Positions 1-7,438 of a stretch of DNA of 64,000 nt are shown piece after piece. Under the pieces are notes generated by a model that saw only the letters and a program-made list of their open reading frames with translations, searched no databases and was not told where the DNA came from. The stretch covers positions 1 through 64,000 of the forward strand of contig CAKQVG010000006.1 of the NCBI GenBank assembly GCA_934277695.1, given 5' to 3'. A program made the translations under genes and the position numbers. Every line of letters starts with the position of its first letter. The first letter of the stretch is position 1. The DNA is from CAG-238 sp934277695. GTDB taxonomy: Bacteria > Bacillota > Clostridia > Peptostreptococcales > Anaerovoracaceae.

Positions 1-1161
1 ACAGCTTGTATCCTTTGCTCCATCGTATCCCTTGCAACAGGTTCTTCATGGTCCACAGCAGGTTCCATGGGTGTTGCTCTTATGGGCGTAGGTGCTGCTC
101 TCGGATTCCCGGCTCCAATGACAGCAGGTGCTGTAGTATCCGGTGCTTACTTCGGAGACAAGATGTCCCCGTTATCCGATACAACAAACCTTGCACCGGC
201 AATGGCAGGCGCAACTCTGTTCGGACACATCAAGCACATGGTTTATACGACAGGTACTTCCTTAGCTATCGCATTAGTTGCTTATGCTGTAATGGGATTC
301 ATGCATGCATCCAATAACGAACCGGATATGACGGTAATGCAGGGAATCCTTCACTACATTGAAGGTGCTTCCAACATCGGTCTGCTTACATTAATTCCAC
401 CACTGTTCGTAATCGTTGCTGTAGCTATGAAGCTTCCGGCAATTCCTTCCCTGGTAGCAGGCGCACTTCTTGGTGTTCCTCTTATGTTCTACAACCACGT
501 TGCGATTGAAACCGTACTGGAAGATAAAGTTATCAACAATATGTTCTCAATCCTCAACAACGGTATTACACTCGGAATCGTTCCAGAAGATGCATCTCCG
601 GTTATCAGCAAATTAGCTGACCTGTTATCATCTTCCGGTATGCAGGGCATGATGTGGACAATCTCCATCATTCTCGCTGCAATGTGCTTCGGCGGTATCG
701 TTGACGTAACAGGCATGATGGCTCAGGTGGCTGCTGTATTCCTTAAGATTGCTAAGGGCAGAGGCGGACTCGTTCTTTCCACAGAATTAATGTGCATCAT
801 TACAAATGCAATCTGCTGCGACCAGTACTTAGCACTCGTACTCCCTGGCAGAATGTTCAAGGAATCCTTCGAAGATATGAGACTTCGTCCGGAAAACCTT
901 TCAAGATGTCTGGAAGACGCCGGTACAATTACATCCAACTTCTTCTCATGGAACACTTGCGGTGCTACAATGAGAAAGTTCCTCGGTGTGGACTCCAGCT
1001 ACATCCCATATGCAATTCTTAACTGGCTGAATCCTGTCGTTTCCGTATTCTTCGGATACACAGGAATCACAATGACTAAGCTGACGGATGAAGAATATCA
1101 GAAGATCTTAGACGAAAGAGAAGCTGAAAAGGAAGCTGCATTAAAGGCACTCGAAGCTTAA
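1..1161 (+). CDS. nhaC: Na+/H+ antiporter, NhaC family (5' end outside window)
   Basis: The reading frame is open from the first base, so the gene begins upstream of the window and only about 386 C-terminal residues are visible. It encodes an integral membrane ion exchanger. Hydrophobic spans alternate with short loops, and the glycine/serine-rich stretch GSSWSTAGSMGVALMG followed by FGDKMSPLSDTTNLAP is the conserved core of the NhaC family, which exchanges sodium (or malate/lactate coupled ions in some members) for protons. The tail after the last span is short and highly charged (many Glu and Lys). A stem-loop follows about 85 bases downstream. Family assignment is strong; the transported substrate cannot be decided from sequence alone. 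Confidence 0.9.
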   Translation, partial: TACILCSIVSLATGSSWSTAGSMGVALMGVGAALGFPAPMTAGAVVSGAYFGDKMSPLSDTTNLAPAMAGATLFGHIKHMVYTTGTSLAIALVAYAVMGFMHASNNEPDMTVMQGILHYIEGASNIGLLTLIPPLFVIVAVAMKLPAIPSLVAGALLGVPLMFYNHVAIETVLEDKVINNMFSILNNGITLGIVPEDASPVISKLADLLSSSGMQGMMWTISIILAAMCFGGIVDVTGMMAQVAAVFLKIAKGRGGLVLSTELMCIITNAICCDQYLALVLPGRMFKESFEDMRLRPENLSRCLEDAGTITSNFFSWNTCGATMRKFLGVDSSYIPYAILNWLNPVVSVFFGYTGITMTKLTDEEYQKILDEREAEKEAALKALEA

Positions 1162-1246
1162 TTTTACGGATAGACGTAACAATTACAGTAATTAAGAGAG
1201 AATCATGAAAGTTCTCCTTAATATATTAGTTAAATAAAGAATAAAG

Positions 1247-1281
1247 CCGAGAAGACCGAGCCTTGTGCTTGGTCTTTTCGG
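1247..1281. terminator. Long stem-loop downstream of nhaC
   Basis: Fifteen bases at 1247-1261 pair with 1267-1281 around a 5-base loop, with only G-U wobbles as imperfections. No long T tract follows, so it may act as a weak terminator or an mRNA 3' stabiliser. Confidence 0.5.
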
Positions 1282-1338
1282 TTACAAGCAAAATGCAAGA
1301 ATTTAAATTAAAATTCTGAAAAGATTCCTCATTTTCTA

Positions 1339-1369
1339 TTGACTATACGGTAACAGTATGGTTTAAAAT
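1339..1369 (+). promoter_or_regulatory. Promoter with 19-base spacer and MerR-type dyad
   Basis: TTGACT (1339-1344) and TAAAAT (1364-1369) are 19 bases apart, two more than optimal. The spacer holds an inverted repeat centred on 1352, with arms 1342-1351 and 1353-1362 pairing at 8 of 10 positions (ATAC facing GTAT). A long spacer with a dyad between -35 and -10 is the hallmark of promoters controlled by MerR-family activators. It would drive the regulator that starts at 1398. Confidence 0.55.
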
Positions 1370-1397
1370 AAAATGACAAAAGGGACGAGGTAGAAGA

Positions 1398-2375
1398 ATG
1401 TATGAATACATAGGACTCGGATACATAGCAACGATTATTATCGGCGTCAGTGCTCTGATGGTGCAGATTACCGCAAAAGGAAAGCAGCTTGAAGCAAGCA
1501 GCCAAATGATGCTCCAAAACAGCATGACATTCTTTTTGGCATTGGTTCTCGTTTATAATTTCTGCGATTTTTTGTCGGTTTTTTTAGCTGAACTGCTGAA
1601 AGAAGAAGGTGTTCAGTGGATTTATATCTTTGAAAACGTACTGGAAGTCGGCTTTTTATATGCGTTGCTTGATGTGGAACGCAGGATGGCGGGCAGCGAA
1701 AAACCGAAATGGCTGGATATTGCTTTTGTCATCATCGGAATGTCTGTGCTTTTCGGCGACAGCATCCATTCCTTTGCGGATGTATATACGAGTGAATTCA
1801 GTTATGCGATTACCATGTTTGTTCTGAATATGATCCCGATTGTAATTGTTTTGGTTCTCGGGCTGAAATATCTCAGGAACTTTAAGCAGAGAGAGGGAAG
1901 AAGGGCATATATCAATATGCTGCTGTACAATTTTGTCTGCGTTATTCTCTGCGTTGTTACAACGGTTACGATCATTGATCAGAGGACGAAATATGATTTT
2001 GTGCCCGATGATGAAATTGTATATATCGTATTTTGGCTGTTATTCAATACGGTAAATCTCGTATTTGTCTGGGAATCGTTCTTTATGACATCCCAGGGGA
2101 GCGGAGAAAGAAACGGTGCAAAGGAAAGCTGCACAGGGGAAATGTTTGAAAGATATGAACTGAGCGAGCGCGAGAGGGAAATCGCCCTTTATATATTGGA
2201 AGGAAAGAACAATAAAGAAATTGCGGGTGAAATGTTCCTGTCTCCGAATACGGTAAAGGTGCATGCTTCAAACCTGTATAGGAAGCTCGGTGCTTCAAAC
2301 AGAGTGCAGGCGGTCCGAATATTGAGCGGTCAAGAAATAAATCAAGAAGAAACAGAAAACGAAACGGCAGATTGA
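1398..2375 (+). CDS. Membrane-bound LuxR-type transcriptional regulator
   Basis: The 325-residue protein has about seven hydrophobic segments in residues 5-230 (for example near 5-25, 42-62, 108-125, 136-160, 175-198 and 208-230) followed by a cytoplasmic LuxR-type helix-turn-helix at about 258-315 (LSEREREIALYILEGKNNKE, then SPNTVKVHASNLYRKLGA). No receiver domain is present, so it looks like a one-component regulator that senses in or through the membrane. Its target is unknown. It is a single gene with its own promoter, which carries a MerR-type dyad. The GAGG ribosome site at about 1387 supports the ATG. The C-terminal tail is rich in Glu and Asn. Confidence 0.8.
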   Translation: MYEYIGLGYIATIIIGVSALMVQITAKGKQLEASSQMMLQNSMTFFLALVLVYNFCDFLSVFLAELLKEEGVQWIYIFENVLEVGFLYALLDVERRMAGSEKPKWLDIAFVIIGMSVLFGDSIHSFADVYTSEFSYAITMFVLNMIPIVIVLVLGLKYLRNFKQREGRRAYINMLLYNFVCVILCVVTTVTIIDQRTKYDFVPDDEIVYIVFWLLFNTVNLVFVWESFFMTSQGSGERNGAKESCTGEMFERYELSEREREIALYILEGKNNKEIAGEMFLSPNTVKVHASNLYRKLGASNRVQAVRILSGQEINQEETENETAD

Positions 2376-2383
2376 CTCTGCCG

Positions 2384-3622
2384 TTATTTTCTTTTTGATT
2401 TTGTTTCGTGCGGTGAGGCGCCGACTCCCACGCCGAGGTCGTTGTCAAGCACTGCAGCAAAGCCGATGGAAGAGGAGCCGTACTTTTCTCTGACCAGATC
2501 CATGGCATGATCCAAGGTTTCGCTTTTTTTACGGGTCTGCTCACTGCCGCCGAATAAACTGAGCTGGGTATCTTCCGTTTCGTCAACCAGATAGATGCCG
2601 GTGATGGTAATCAGCCGCACAGGCATTCCTTCCCGCCACATGGAGTGTATGATTTCCATGGAAGCTTTGACAAAATCGGAGCTGAGATTTGTAGGTGCGA
2701 AGAGCTGCTTCTGACGCGAAGTTACCCGCAGATCCGGGTCCTTTATATCGACTTTTATCCCGCTCGCCTTCATTGCGTATTTGCGAAGACGGCTGCTCAC
2801 GGTATCGGAAAGGGCGGTGACGGCAATCCGAATATCTTCTTCGCTTGTGAGGTTGCGTCTGAATGTGCTTCCGTTTCCGACAGACTTGATTTTTTCACGG
2901 TGGGCAAAATGCATGACCGGAGAATCGTCAATCCCGTTGGCGTGCTCCCACAGAGACCTGCCGACCTTTCCAAGGAGAGCCGAAAGGGCATCGGGGCTGC
3001 TTGCGGCGATGTCGCCGATGGTCTTGATTCCGATGTTTCTGAGCTTTTGGGCGGAAGCTTTTCCGACAAAAAACATTTCTCCTGCATCGAGCGGCCAGAG
3101 AAGCTCTTTGTAATTCTCGCGCGTGATTTCTGTGGTGGCATCCGGCTTTTTGTATTCCGAGCCCATTTTGGCGAAGGTTTTATTGAAAGAGACTCCGACG
3201 GAAAGTGTCAGGCCGAGTTCTTTTTTTATCGTCTGCCGAATTTCATCCGCAATCTGTCTGCCGCTGCCGAAAAGATTAAGGCTTGCAGTTACATCCATCC
3301 ATGATTCATCGATGCTGAACGGTTCAACGAGGTCTGTGTAACGCTGATAAATTTTGTTAAGCTCCTGCGAGTAATACTTGTACTTATTCATGTGTGGGGG
3401 CAGCAAAATAAGGCCCGGACATTTTTTCCGTGCCTGCCAGATGGTTTCTGCAGTTTTAATTCCGTACTTCTTTGCAGCTTCGTTTTTTGCGAGTATGATG
3501 CCGTGGCGGCTGTCCGGGTCTCCGCACACCGCAACGGGTTTTGAGCGCAGCTCCGGGTGCTCGAGAAGCTCCACCGAAGCGAAAAAACTGTTCATGTCAC
3601 AATGCAGAATGACTCTGTCCAT
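2384..3622 (-). CDS. dinB: DNA polymerase IV (Y-family translesion polymerase)
   Basis: The 412-residue protein has the Y-family signatures: ILHCDMNSFFASVE at the N-terminus with the first metal-binding Asp, the YSQELNKIY and SIDESWMDV motif with the catalytic Asp-Glu, a helix-hairpin-helix region around KLRNIGIKTIGDIA, and a little-finger domain. It copies past damaged template bases at low fidelity. The longer open frame reaches 3817, but the ATG at 3622 follows GAAAGGAGG and begins with the conserved MDRVILHCD, so that start is chosen. No beta-clamp motif was checked at the C-terminus. It is divergent from the HdeD-like gene across a 121-base intergenic region carrying promoters for both. 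Confidence 0.95.
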   Translation of the reverse strand: MDRVILHCDMNSFFASVELLEHPELRSKPVAVCGDPDSRHGIILAKNEAAKKYGIKTAETIWQARKKCPGLILLPPHMNKYKYYSQELNKIYQRYTDLVEPFSIDESWMDVTASLNLFGSGRQIADEIRQTIKKELGLTLSVGVSFNKTFAKMGSEYKKPDATTEITRENYKELLWPLDAGEMFFVGKASAQKLRNIGIKTIGDIAASSPDALSALLGKVGRSLWEHANGIDDSPVMHFAHREKIKSVGNGSTFRRNLTSEEDIRIAVTALSDTVSSRLRKYAMKASGIKVDIKDPDLRVTSRQKQLFAPTNLSSDFVKASMEIIHSMWREGMPVRLITITGIYLVDETEDTQLSLFGGSEQTRKKSETLDHAMDLVREKYGSSSIGFAAVLDNDLGVGVGASPHETKSKRK

Positions 3623-3643
3623 CGCGTGCCTCCTTTCGATTCC

Positions 3644-3673
3644 AGTATAACATATTTTTGTATATTTTGTGAA
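3644..3673 (-). promoter_or_regulatory. Promoter for dinB
   Basis: Read on the minus strand, TTCACA (3668-3673) and TATACT (3644-3649) are separated by 18 bases and lie just upstream of the dinB ribosome site. I see no convincing LexA box around it. Confidence 0.5.
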
Positions 3674-3688
3674 GAAAAAGCCCCTTTC

Positions 3689-3717
3689 TTGACTTGAAAG
3701 CGTTTTCAAAGTATAAT
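3689..3717 (+). promoter_or_regulatory. SigA-type promoter with a CcpA cre site in its spacer
   Basis: TTGACT (3689-3694) and TATAAT (3712-3717) are separated by exactly 17 bases. The spacer at 3694-3708 matches the cre consensus WTGNAANCGNWNNCW at every fixed position, within a near-palindrome TTGAAAGCGTTTTCAA. A cre site between -35 and -10 is the classical position for CcpA carbon-catabolite repression. It would control the HdeD-like gene and the oxidoreductase genes behind it. Confidence 0.7.
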
Positions 3718-3743
3718 GATAGATATACAAGGAGGATGAAACT

Positions 3744-4466
3744 TTGAGAATTTTAACAATGCTTACAGGTATCCTTTTCATGGGTGCTGGAATATATTTA
3801 ATCGCAAACGGCGGCATTACGTTTATGTCGGTTGCGTTTATTATCGGAATTTTATTTATTTTGGGAGGTATCGTGGAATGCCTTTCCTACAACAGTTACA
3901 GAGGAGATGAGGACGACAGGACGTGGATTCTCATCGACGGAATGACTACCTTCCTGCTCGGCGGCTTGATTCTTTTGAATAAGCTTTCGGCGGATGCCGT
4001 TGTTCCGATGGTTCTCGGACTTTGGGTAATCACAACCGGAGTAAGAAACTTCGTAACGGCATGGGAAAACATGGAGAAGCGCGACAGAATGTTTTATGAC
4101 CATTTGGCAATCGGCCTGCTGAATCTGATTGCCGGAATTTACGTTTTCTTCGATGCGGATATTTTCAATCTTGCGACACTTACGATGGTGGGCCTGTGCA
4201 TCGTTGTGCAGGGATTCAATATTTTCCATATCGGCGCAATGATTATCATCTTGAAACCGGATTTCCTTAAGACCAAGGAAGAAATTCTGCAGGAAGCGGC
4301 GGCTAAGGCAGAAGAAGCGCACGAGGCTGTAAAGGAAGCAATCAAGGTTGCGAAGGAAGCAAAGGCAGAGGTTAAGGTCATCGAGGAAACACCGGAAGAA
4401 TTATTGGATGTAACCATGGCACCGAAGCCGGGTACCGAGGAAACCGAAAATGAAGCAAATCAGTAA
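3744..4466 (+). CDS. HdeD/DUF308-family membrane protein
   Basis: The 240-residue protein starts at a TTG, placed by the ribosome site GGAGG at 3731-3735. It has about six hydrophobic segments within residues 1-175 (for example GAGIYLIANGGITFMSVAFI, then FIIGILFILGGIVECLSY), the paired-helix repeat pattern of DUF308/HdeD proteins. A charged Ala/Lys/Glu-rich helical tail (about 180-240) probably forms a cytoplasmic coiled coil. The molecular role is unknown; E. coli HdeD is linked to acid stress. Its promoter carries a predicted cre site, and its last 17 bases overlap the next gene, suggesting translational coupling. Confidence 0.75.
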   Translation: MRILTMLTGILFMGAGIYLIANGGITFMSVAFIIGILFILGGIVECLSYNSYRGDEDDRTWILIDGMTTFLLGGLILLNKLSADAVVPMVLGLWVITTGVRNFVTAWENMEKRDRMFYDHLAIGLLNLIAGIYVFFDADIFNLATLTMVGLCIVVQGFNIFHIGAMIIILKPDFLKTKEEILQEAAAKAEEAHEAVKEAIKVAKEAKAEVKVIEETPEELLDVTMAPKPGTEETENEANQ

Positions 4467-5655
4467 TTATGATGCTGCAATTATAGGCGCAGGTGCGTCA
4501 GGACTTGCAGCGGCACTGACGGTAAAAAAATATAAGCCGGGAGCTTCTGTTCTTGTGCTTGAGAAGAAAGAACGCGCGGCGAAGAAACTTGCCGCAACGG
4601 GAAACGGAAGATGCAATCTTTCAAACGAAGCTTGCGAGAACAAGGATGTTGTTTTTGGCTTTTTCAGCGAGAACGGAATCATGGTGCGCAAAGATGAGAG
4701 CGGAAGATTCTATCCTTGCAGTGAAGATGCGGGGCAGCTTGCTTCACTCCTTACGGAAGAGGCGGTTTCCGCAGGCGTGCGAATTAGGTTAAACAATGAA
4801 GTAAAGAAGGTGGAAGCGTGTCCTGAGGGCGGCTTCCTTCTTTTGGTTGAAGAAAAAGGTGCAGAACGCACCGTATATGCAAAGAAACTGCTCATTGCAG
4901 CCGGCGGCAAGTCTTATCCATCCATGGGAACGACGGGAGACGGTTATGTCATGGCAAGAAAACTCGGACACGGAATTACGCCTCCGGCACCGGGGCTTAC
5001 CGCGGTATGCACGGAGATGAGGGAACTGCGGACGCTGAAAGGCGTGCGCGCCAAAGCAAAGGTATGCCTTAAGTTTGAGGGAAAGGAGCTTTTCGGTGAG
5101 GACGGTGAAATGCAGTTCCGAAGCGACAGTGTTTCCGGAATCTGCGTCATGAATCTTTCCAACCACATGAAGCCTCACGGAAACATGTCTTTTGACGGCT
5201 ATGTGATTGCGGCTGATTTTGCGCCTTTCTGCGACGAAAAGGAACTGACGGCATACATGAAAGCAATGCAGGCAAAGCACGGTCTCAGCGTGTGTGACGC
5301 GCTCAAAAGCTTAATCAAATATCCGCTTGCGGAGGCAGCCGTACTGCGCGGAGGAATTTCGCCGGAAAGTTTGATTTCGGACCTTACAGAGGAGAGTATT
5401 GAGAAGATCGTGCAGTCAATCAAAAATTTCGAAATCCCCGTTACCGGCCTCAAAGGCTGGAAGGAAGCGCAGATAACCTGCGGGGGAGTTGCCGCAGAGG
5501 AAATCACAGCAGGGACAATGGAATCCAAAATCGTCCCGGGACTGTATTTCAGCGGTGAAGTGACGGACTATGCAGGACCGTGCGGGGGATTTAACCTTCA
5601 TCACGCATGGCTGACCGGAATTCTTGCAGGCAAGGCGATTGCCGCCGAAATTTAA
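4450..5655 (+). CDS. FAD-dependent oxidoreductase, HI0933/YhiN family
   Basis: The 401-residue protein begins with a Rossmann dinucleotide motif (AIIGAGASGLAAALTV, about residues 10-25) followed by the family hallmark KKLAATGNGRCNLSN, and ends with a second FAD-contact region (YFSGEVTDYAGPCGGFNLH). This family (HI0933/BaiN-like) binds FAD. One member has been proposed to act in reductive steps of bile-acid metabolism, but a substrate cannot be assigned here. It overlaps the HdeD-like gene by 17 bases and is followed by a second, unrelated FAD enzyme. Confidence 0.85.
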   Translation: MKQISNYDAAIIGAGASGLAAALTVKKYKPGASVLVLEKKERAAKKLAATGNGRCNLSNEACENKDVVFGFFSENGIMVRKDESGRFYPCSEDAGQLASLLTEEAVSAGVRIRLNNEVKKVEACPEGGFLLLVEEKGAERTVYAKKLLIAAGGKSYPSMGTTGDGYVMARKLGHGITPPAPGLTAVCTEMRELRTLKGVRAKAKVCLKFEGKELFGEDGEMQFRSDSVSGICVMNLSNHMKPHGNMSFDGYVIAADFAPFCDEKELTAYMKAMQAKHGLSVCDALKSLIKYPLAEAAVLRGGISPESLISDLTEESIEKIVQSIKNFEIPVTGLKGWKEAQITCGGVAAEEITAGTMESKIVPGLYFSGEVTDYAGPCGGFNLHHAWLTGILAGKAIAAEI

Positions 5656-5686
5656 GCACTGTTTCTGAAATCGCTTGGGGGAATAT

Positions 5687-7312
5687 ATGTACAGAATACA
5701 CCAAATTAAGCTCAGACCCGGAGAAAGCCGGGATCTTCTGCCACAGAAAGTTCTCAAAAAACTCGGCAGAAGCGATTTGATAATAAAAGACTGGAAAATC
5801 GCAAAGGAGTCCATTGATGCCAGAGACAAAAAGAATATTTATCTGGTTTATTCGGTGGATTTTGTTGCAGTATCCAAAAAGAATCCGTCAAAAAAGGCAA
5901 GACTGGCCTCTGACGGCAAGATAAAACTCGAAATGACGCCCGACACAACATACCGGTTTCCGCGGCCTGATGATACGGCGCCGAAACTTGAGAAAAGACC
6001 TGTAATCGTTGGATTTGGGCCTGCGGGAATGTTTGCGGCCCTGATTCTTGCACAGGCGGGATACAGACCGATTGTTTTGGAGCGGGGACAGAAAGTCGAA
6101 GACAGAACCGCATCAGTGAGAAGATTTTGGGAAGAGGGACGGCTCAATCCGCAGTCGAATGTGCAATTCGGCGAGGGCGGAGCCGGAACTTTCAGTGACG
6201 GCAAGCTGACAACCGGAACGAAGGATATCCGAATCGCAAAGGTCCTTGAAGAACTTGCAAAAGCAGGGGCACCGGACGATATTCTTTACAAACAGAAACC
6301 GCATGTCGGCACGGATATACTGAGGGAGGCCGTGAAGAACATCCGCGAAGAAATCATACGGCTGGGCGGAGAAGTGCGTTTTAATTCGCAGATGTACGAT
6401 ATGAACATTCAGCCAATGTCCGGCGGAGCGGCACTGTCCTCCATACTCATAAAGCAGATTGACGATGAGGGGAAATACTGCGGAGAGGAAACCATGGAAT
6501 GCGGACCGGTTGTGCTCGCACTCGGCCACAGTGCCAGAGACACGTTCCGAATGCTCAGCGCAAAGGGGATCTGCATGCAGCAGAAACCGTTCTCAATCGG
6601 TGTCAGAATTGAGCATCCGCAGGAATTGATTGATAGCGCCCAGTACGGTGCCCCGGCAGGCGAGCTGGGACTTGCGCCGGCGGATTACAAGATAAATCAC
6701 AGATGCCAAAACGGCAGAGGCGTGTACACCTTCTGCATGTGCCCCGGCGGAGAAGTCATAGTCGCATCTTCGCAGGAGGGTGGTGTTGTGACAAACGGAA
6801 TGAGTTATCGGGACAGAGCGAGCGGAGTCGCAAACAGTGCCTTGCTGTGCGATGTCCGTGTGACGGATTTCGGCTCGGAAGATGTGCTTGCAGGCGTGGA
6901 ATTCCAGGAAAAATACGAAAGACTTGCATTCCAAAACGGAGGCGGGAATTATCACGCTCCGAAGTCGACATGGGGAAAGTTCAGGGATTCTGAGGCACCT
7001 GAAGTCGAAGGTTCTCTGCCGGAATTTGCAGCGGCAGCATTCCGCGAGGCCATGCCGCATCTCGGAAAGAAAATCAAGGGCTTCGATGACGATGCTGCCA
7101 TTGTTACTGCGGTGGAAACAAGGAGTTCGTCGCCGGTCAGAATCATAAGAGACGAAAGCATGCAGGGACAAATGCAAAGCGAAGCGGAAACGGTGATTCT
7201 TGATGGACTTTATCCGTGCGGAGAGGGTGCGGGATATGCCGGAGGAATTACTTCCGCCGCCGTAGACGGAATCAGAGCTGCGGAAGCAATTATCAGAAAA
7301 TACAGGGTGTAA
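5687..7312 (+). CDS. FAD-dependent protein, COG2509 type
   Basis: This is a 541-residue flavoprotein. An N-terminal region of about 105 residues (RIHQIKLRPGE...) precedes a dinucleotide-binding motif VIVGFGPAGMFAALILAQAG, then the family segment QFGEGGAGTFSDGKLTTGTK, and ends with YPCGEGAGYAGGITSAAVDG. The family is widespread in Firmicutes but its reaction is not established. The frame extends to a TTG at 5675, but the ATG at 5687 follows a GGGGGA ribosome site, so I chose it. It is probably co-transcribed with the preceding oxidoreductase. A terminator hairpin follows at 7344. Confidence 0.85.
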   Translation: MYRIHQIKLRPGESRDLLPQKVLKKLGRSDLIIKDWKIAKESIDARDKKNIYLVYSVDFVAVSKKNPSKKARLASDGKIKLEMTPDTTYRFPRPDDTAPKLEKRPVIVGFGPAGMFAALILAQAGYRPIVLERGQKVEDRTASVRRFWEEGRLNPQSNVQFGEGGAGTFSDGKLTTGTKDIRIAKVLEELAKAGAPDDILYKQKPHVGTDILREAVKNIREEIIRLGGEVRFNSQMYDMNIQPMSGGAALSSILIKQIDDEGKYCGEETMECGPVVLALGHSARDTFRMLSAKGICMQQKPFSIGVRIEHPQELIDSAQYGAPAGELGLAPADYKINHRCQNGRGVYTFCMCPGGEVIVASSQEGGVVTNGMSYRDRASGVANSALLCDVRVTDFGSEDVLAGVEFQEKYERLAFQNGGGNYHAPKSTWGKFRDSEAPEVEGSLPEFAAAAFREAMPHLGKKIKGFDDDAAIVTAVETRSSSPVRIIRDESMQGQMQSEAETVILDGLYPCGEGAGYAGGITSAAVDGIRAAEAIIRKYRV

Positions 7313-7343
7313 ACCCTGCTGCAAAAAACCGAAATATTAAACG

Positions 7344-7366
7344 CCGGGGCTTGAAAGCTCCGGTTT
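7344..7366 (+). terminator. Rho-independent terminator after the COG2509 gene
   Basis: An eight-base stem (7344-7351 with 7356-7363, one G-U pair) closed by a GAA-type loop is followed by TTT. The loop and 3' arm overlap the -35 region of the next promoter. Confidence 0.55.
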
Positions 7367-7379
7367 GTTATGATACAAT
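7351..7379 (+). promoter_or_regulatory. Promoter for typA
   Basis: TTGAAA (7351-7356) and TACAAT (7374-7379) are spaced by 17 bases. The -35 lies inside the loop of the upstream terminator, so the two signals are nested. Confidence 0.6.
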
Positions 7380-7438
7380 AAATTATTGTTAATATTTACG
7401 CGAAATTGTTAAAATTTCAACGAAAGAAGGAATATGCA

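Noticed and set aside
2645..3304. 219-codon plus-strand frame inside dinB
   Set aside because: It is antisense to a gene with clear polymerase motifs, has no ribosome site and resembles no protein family.
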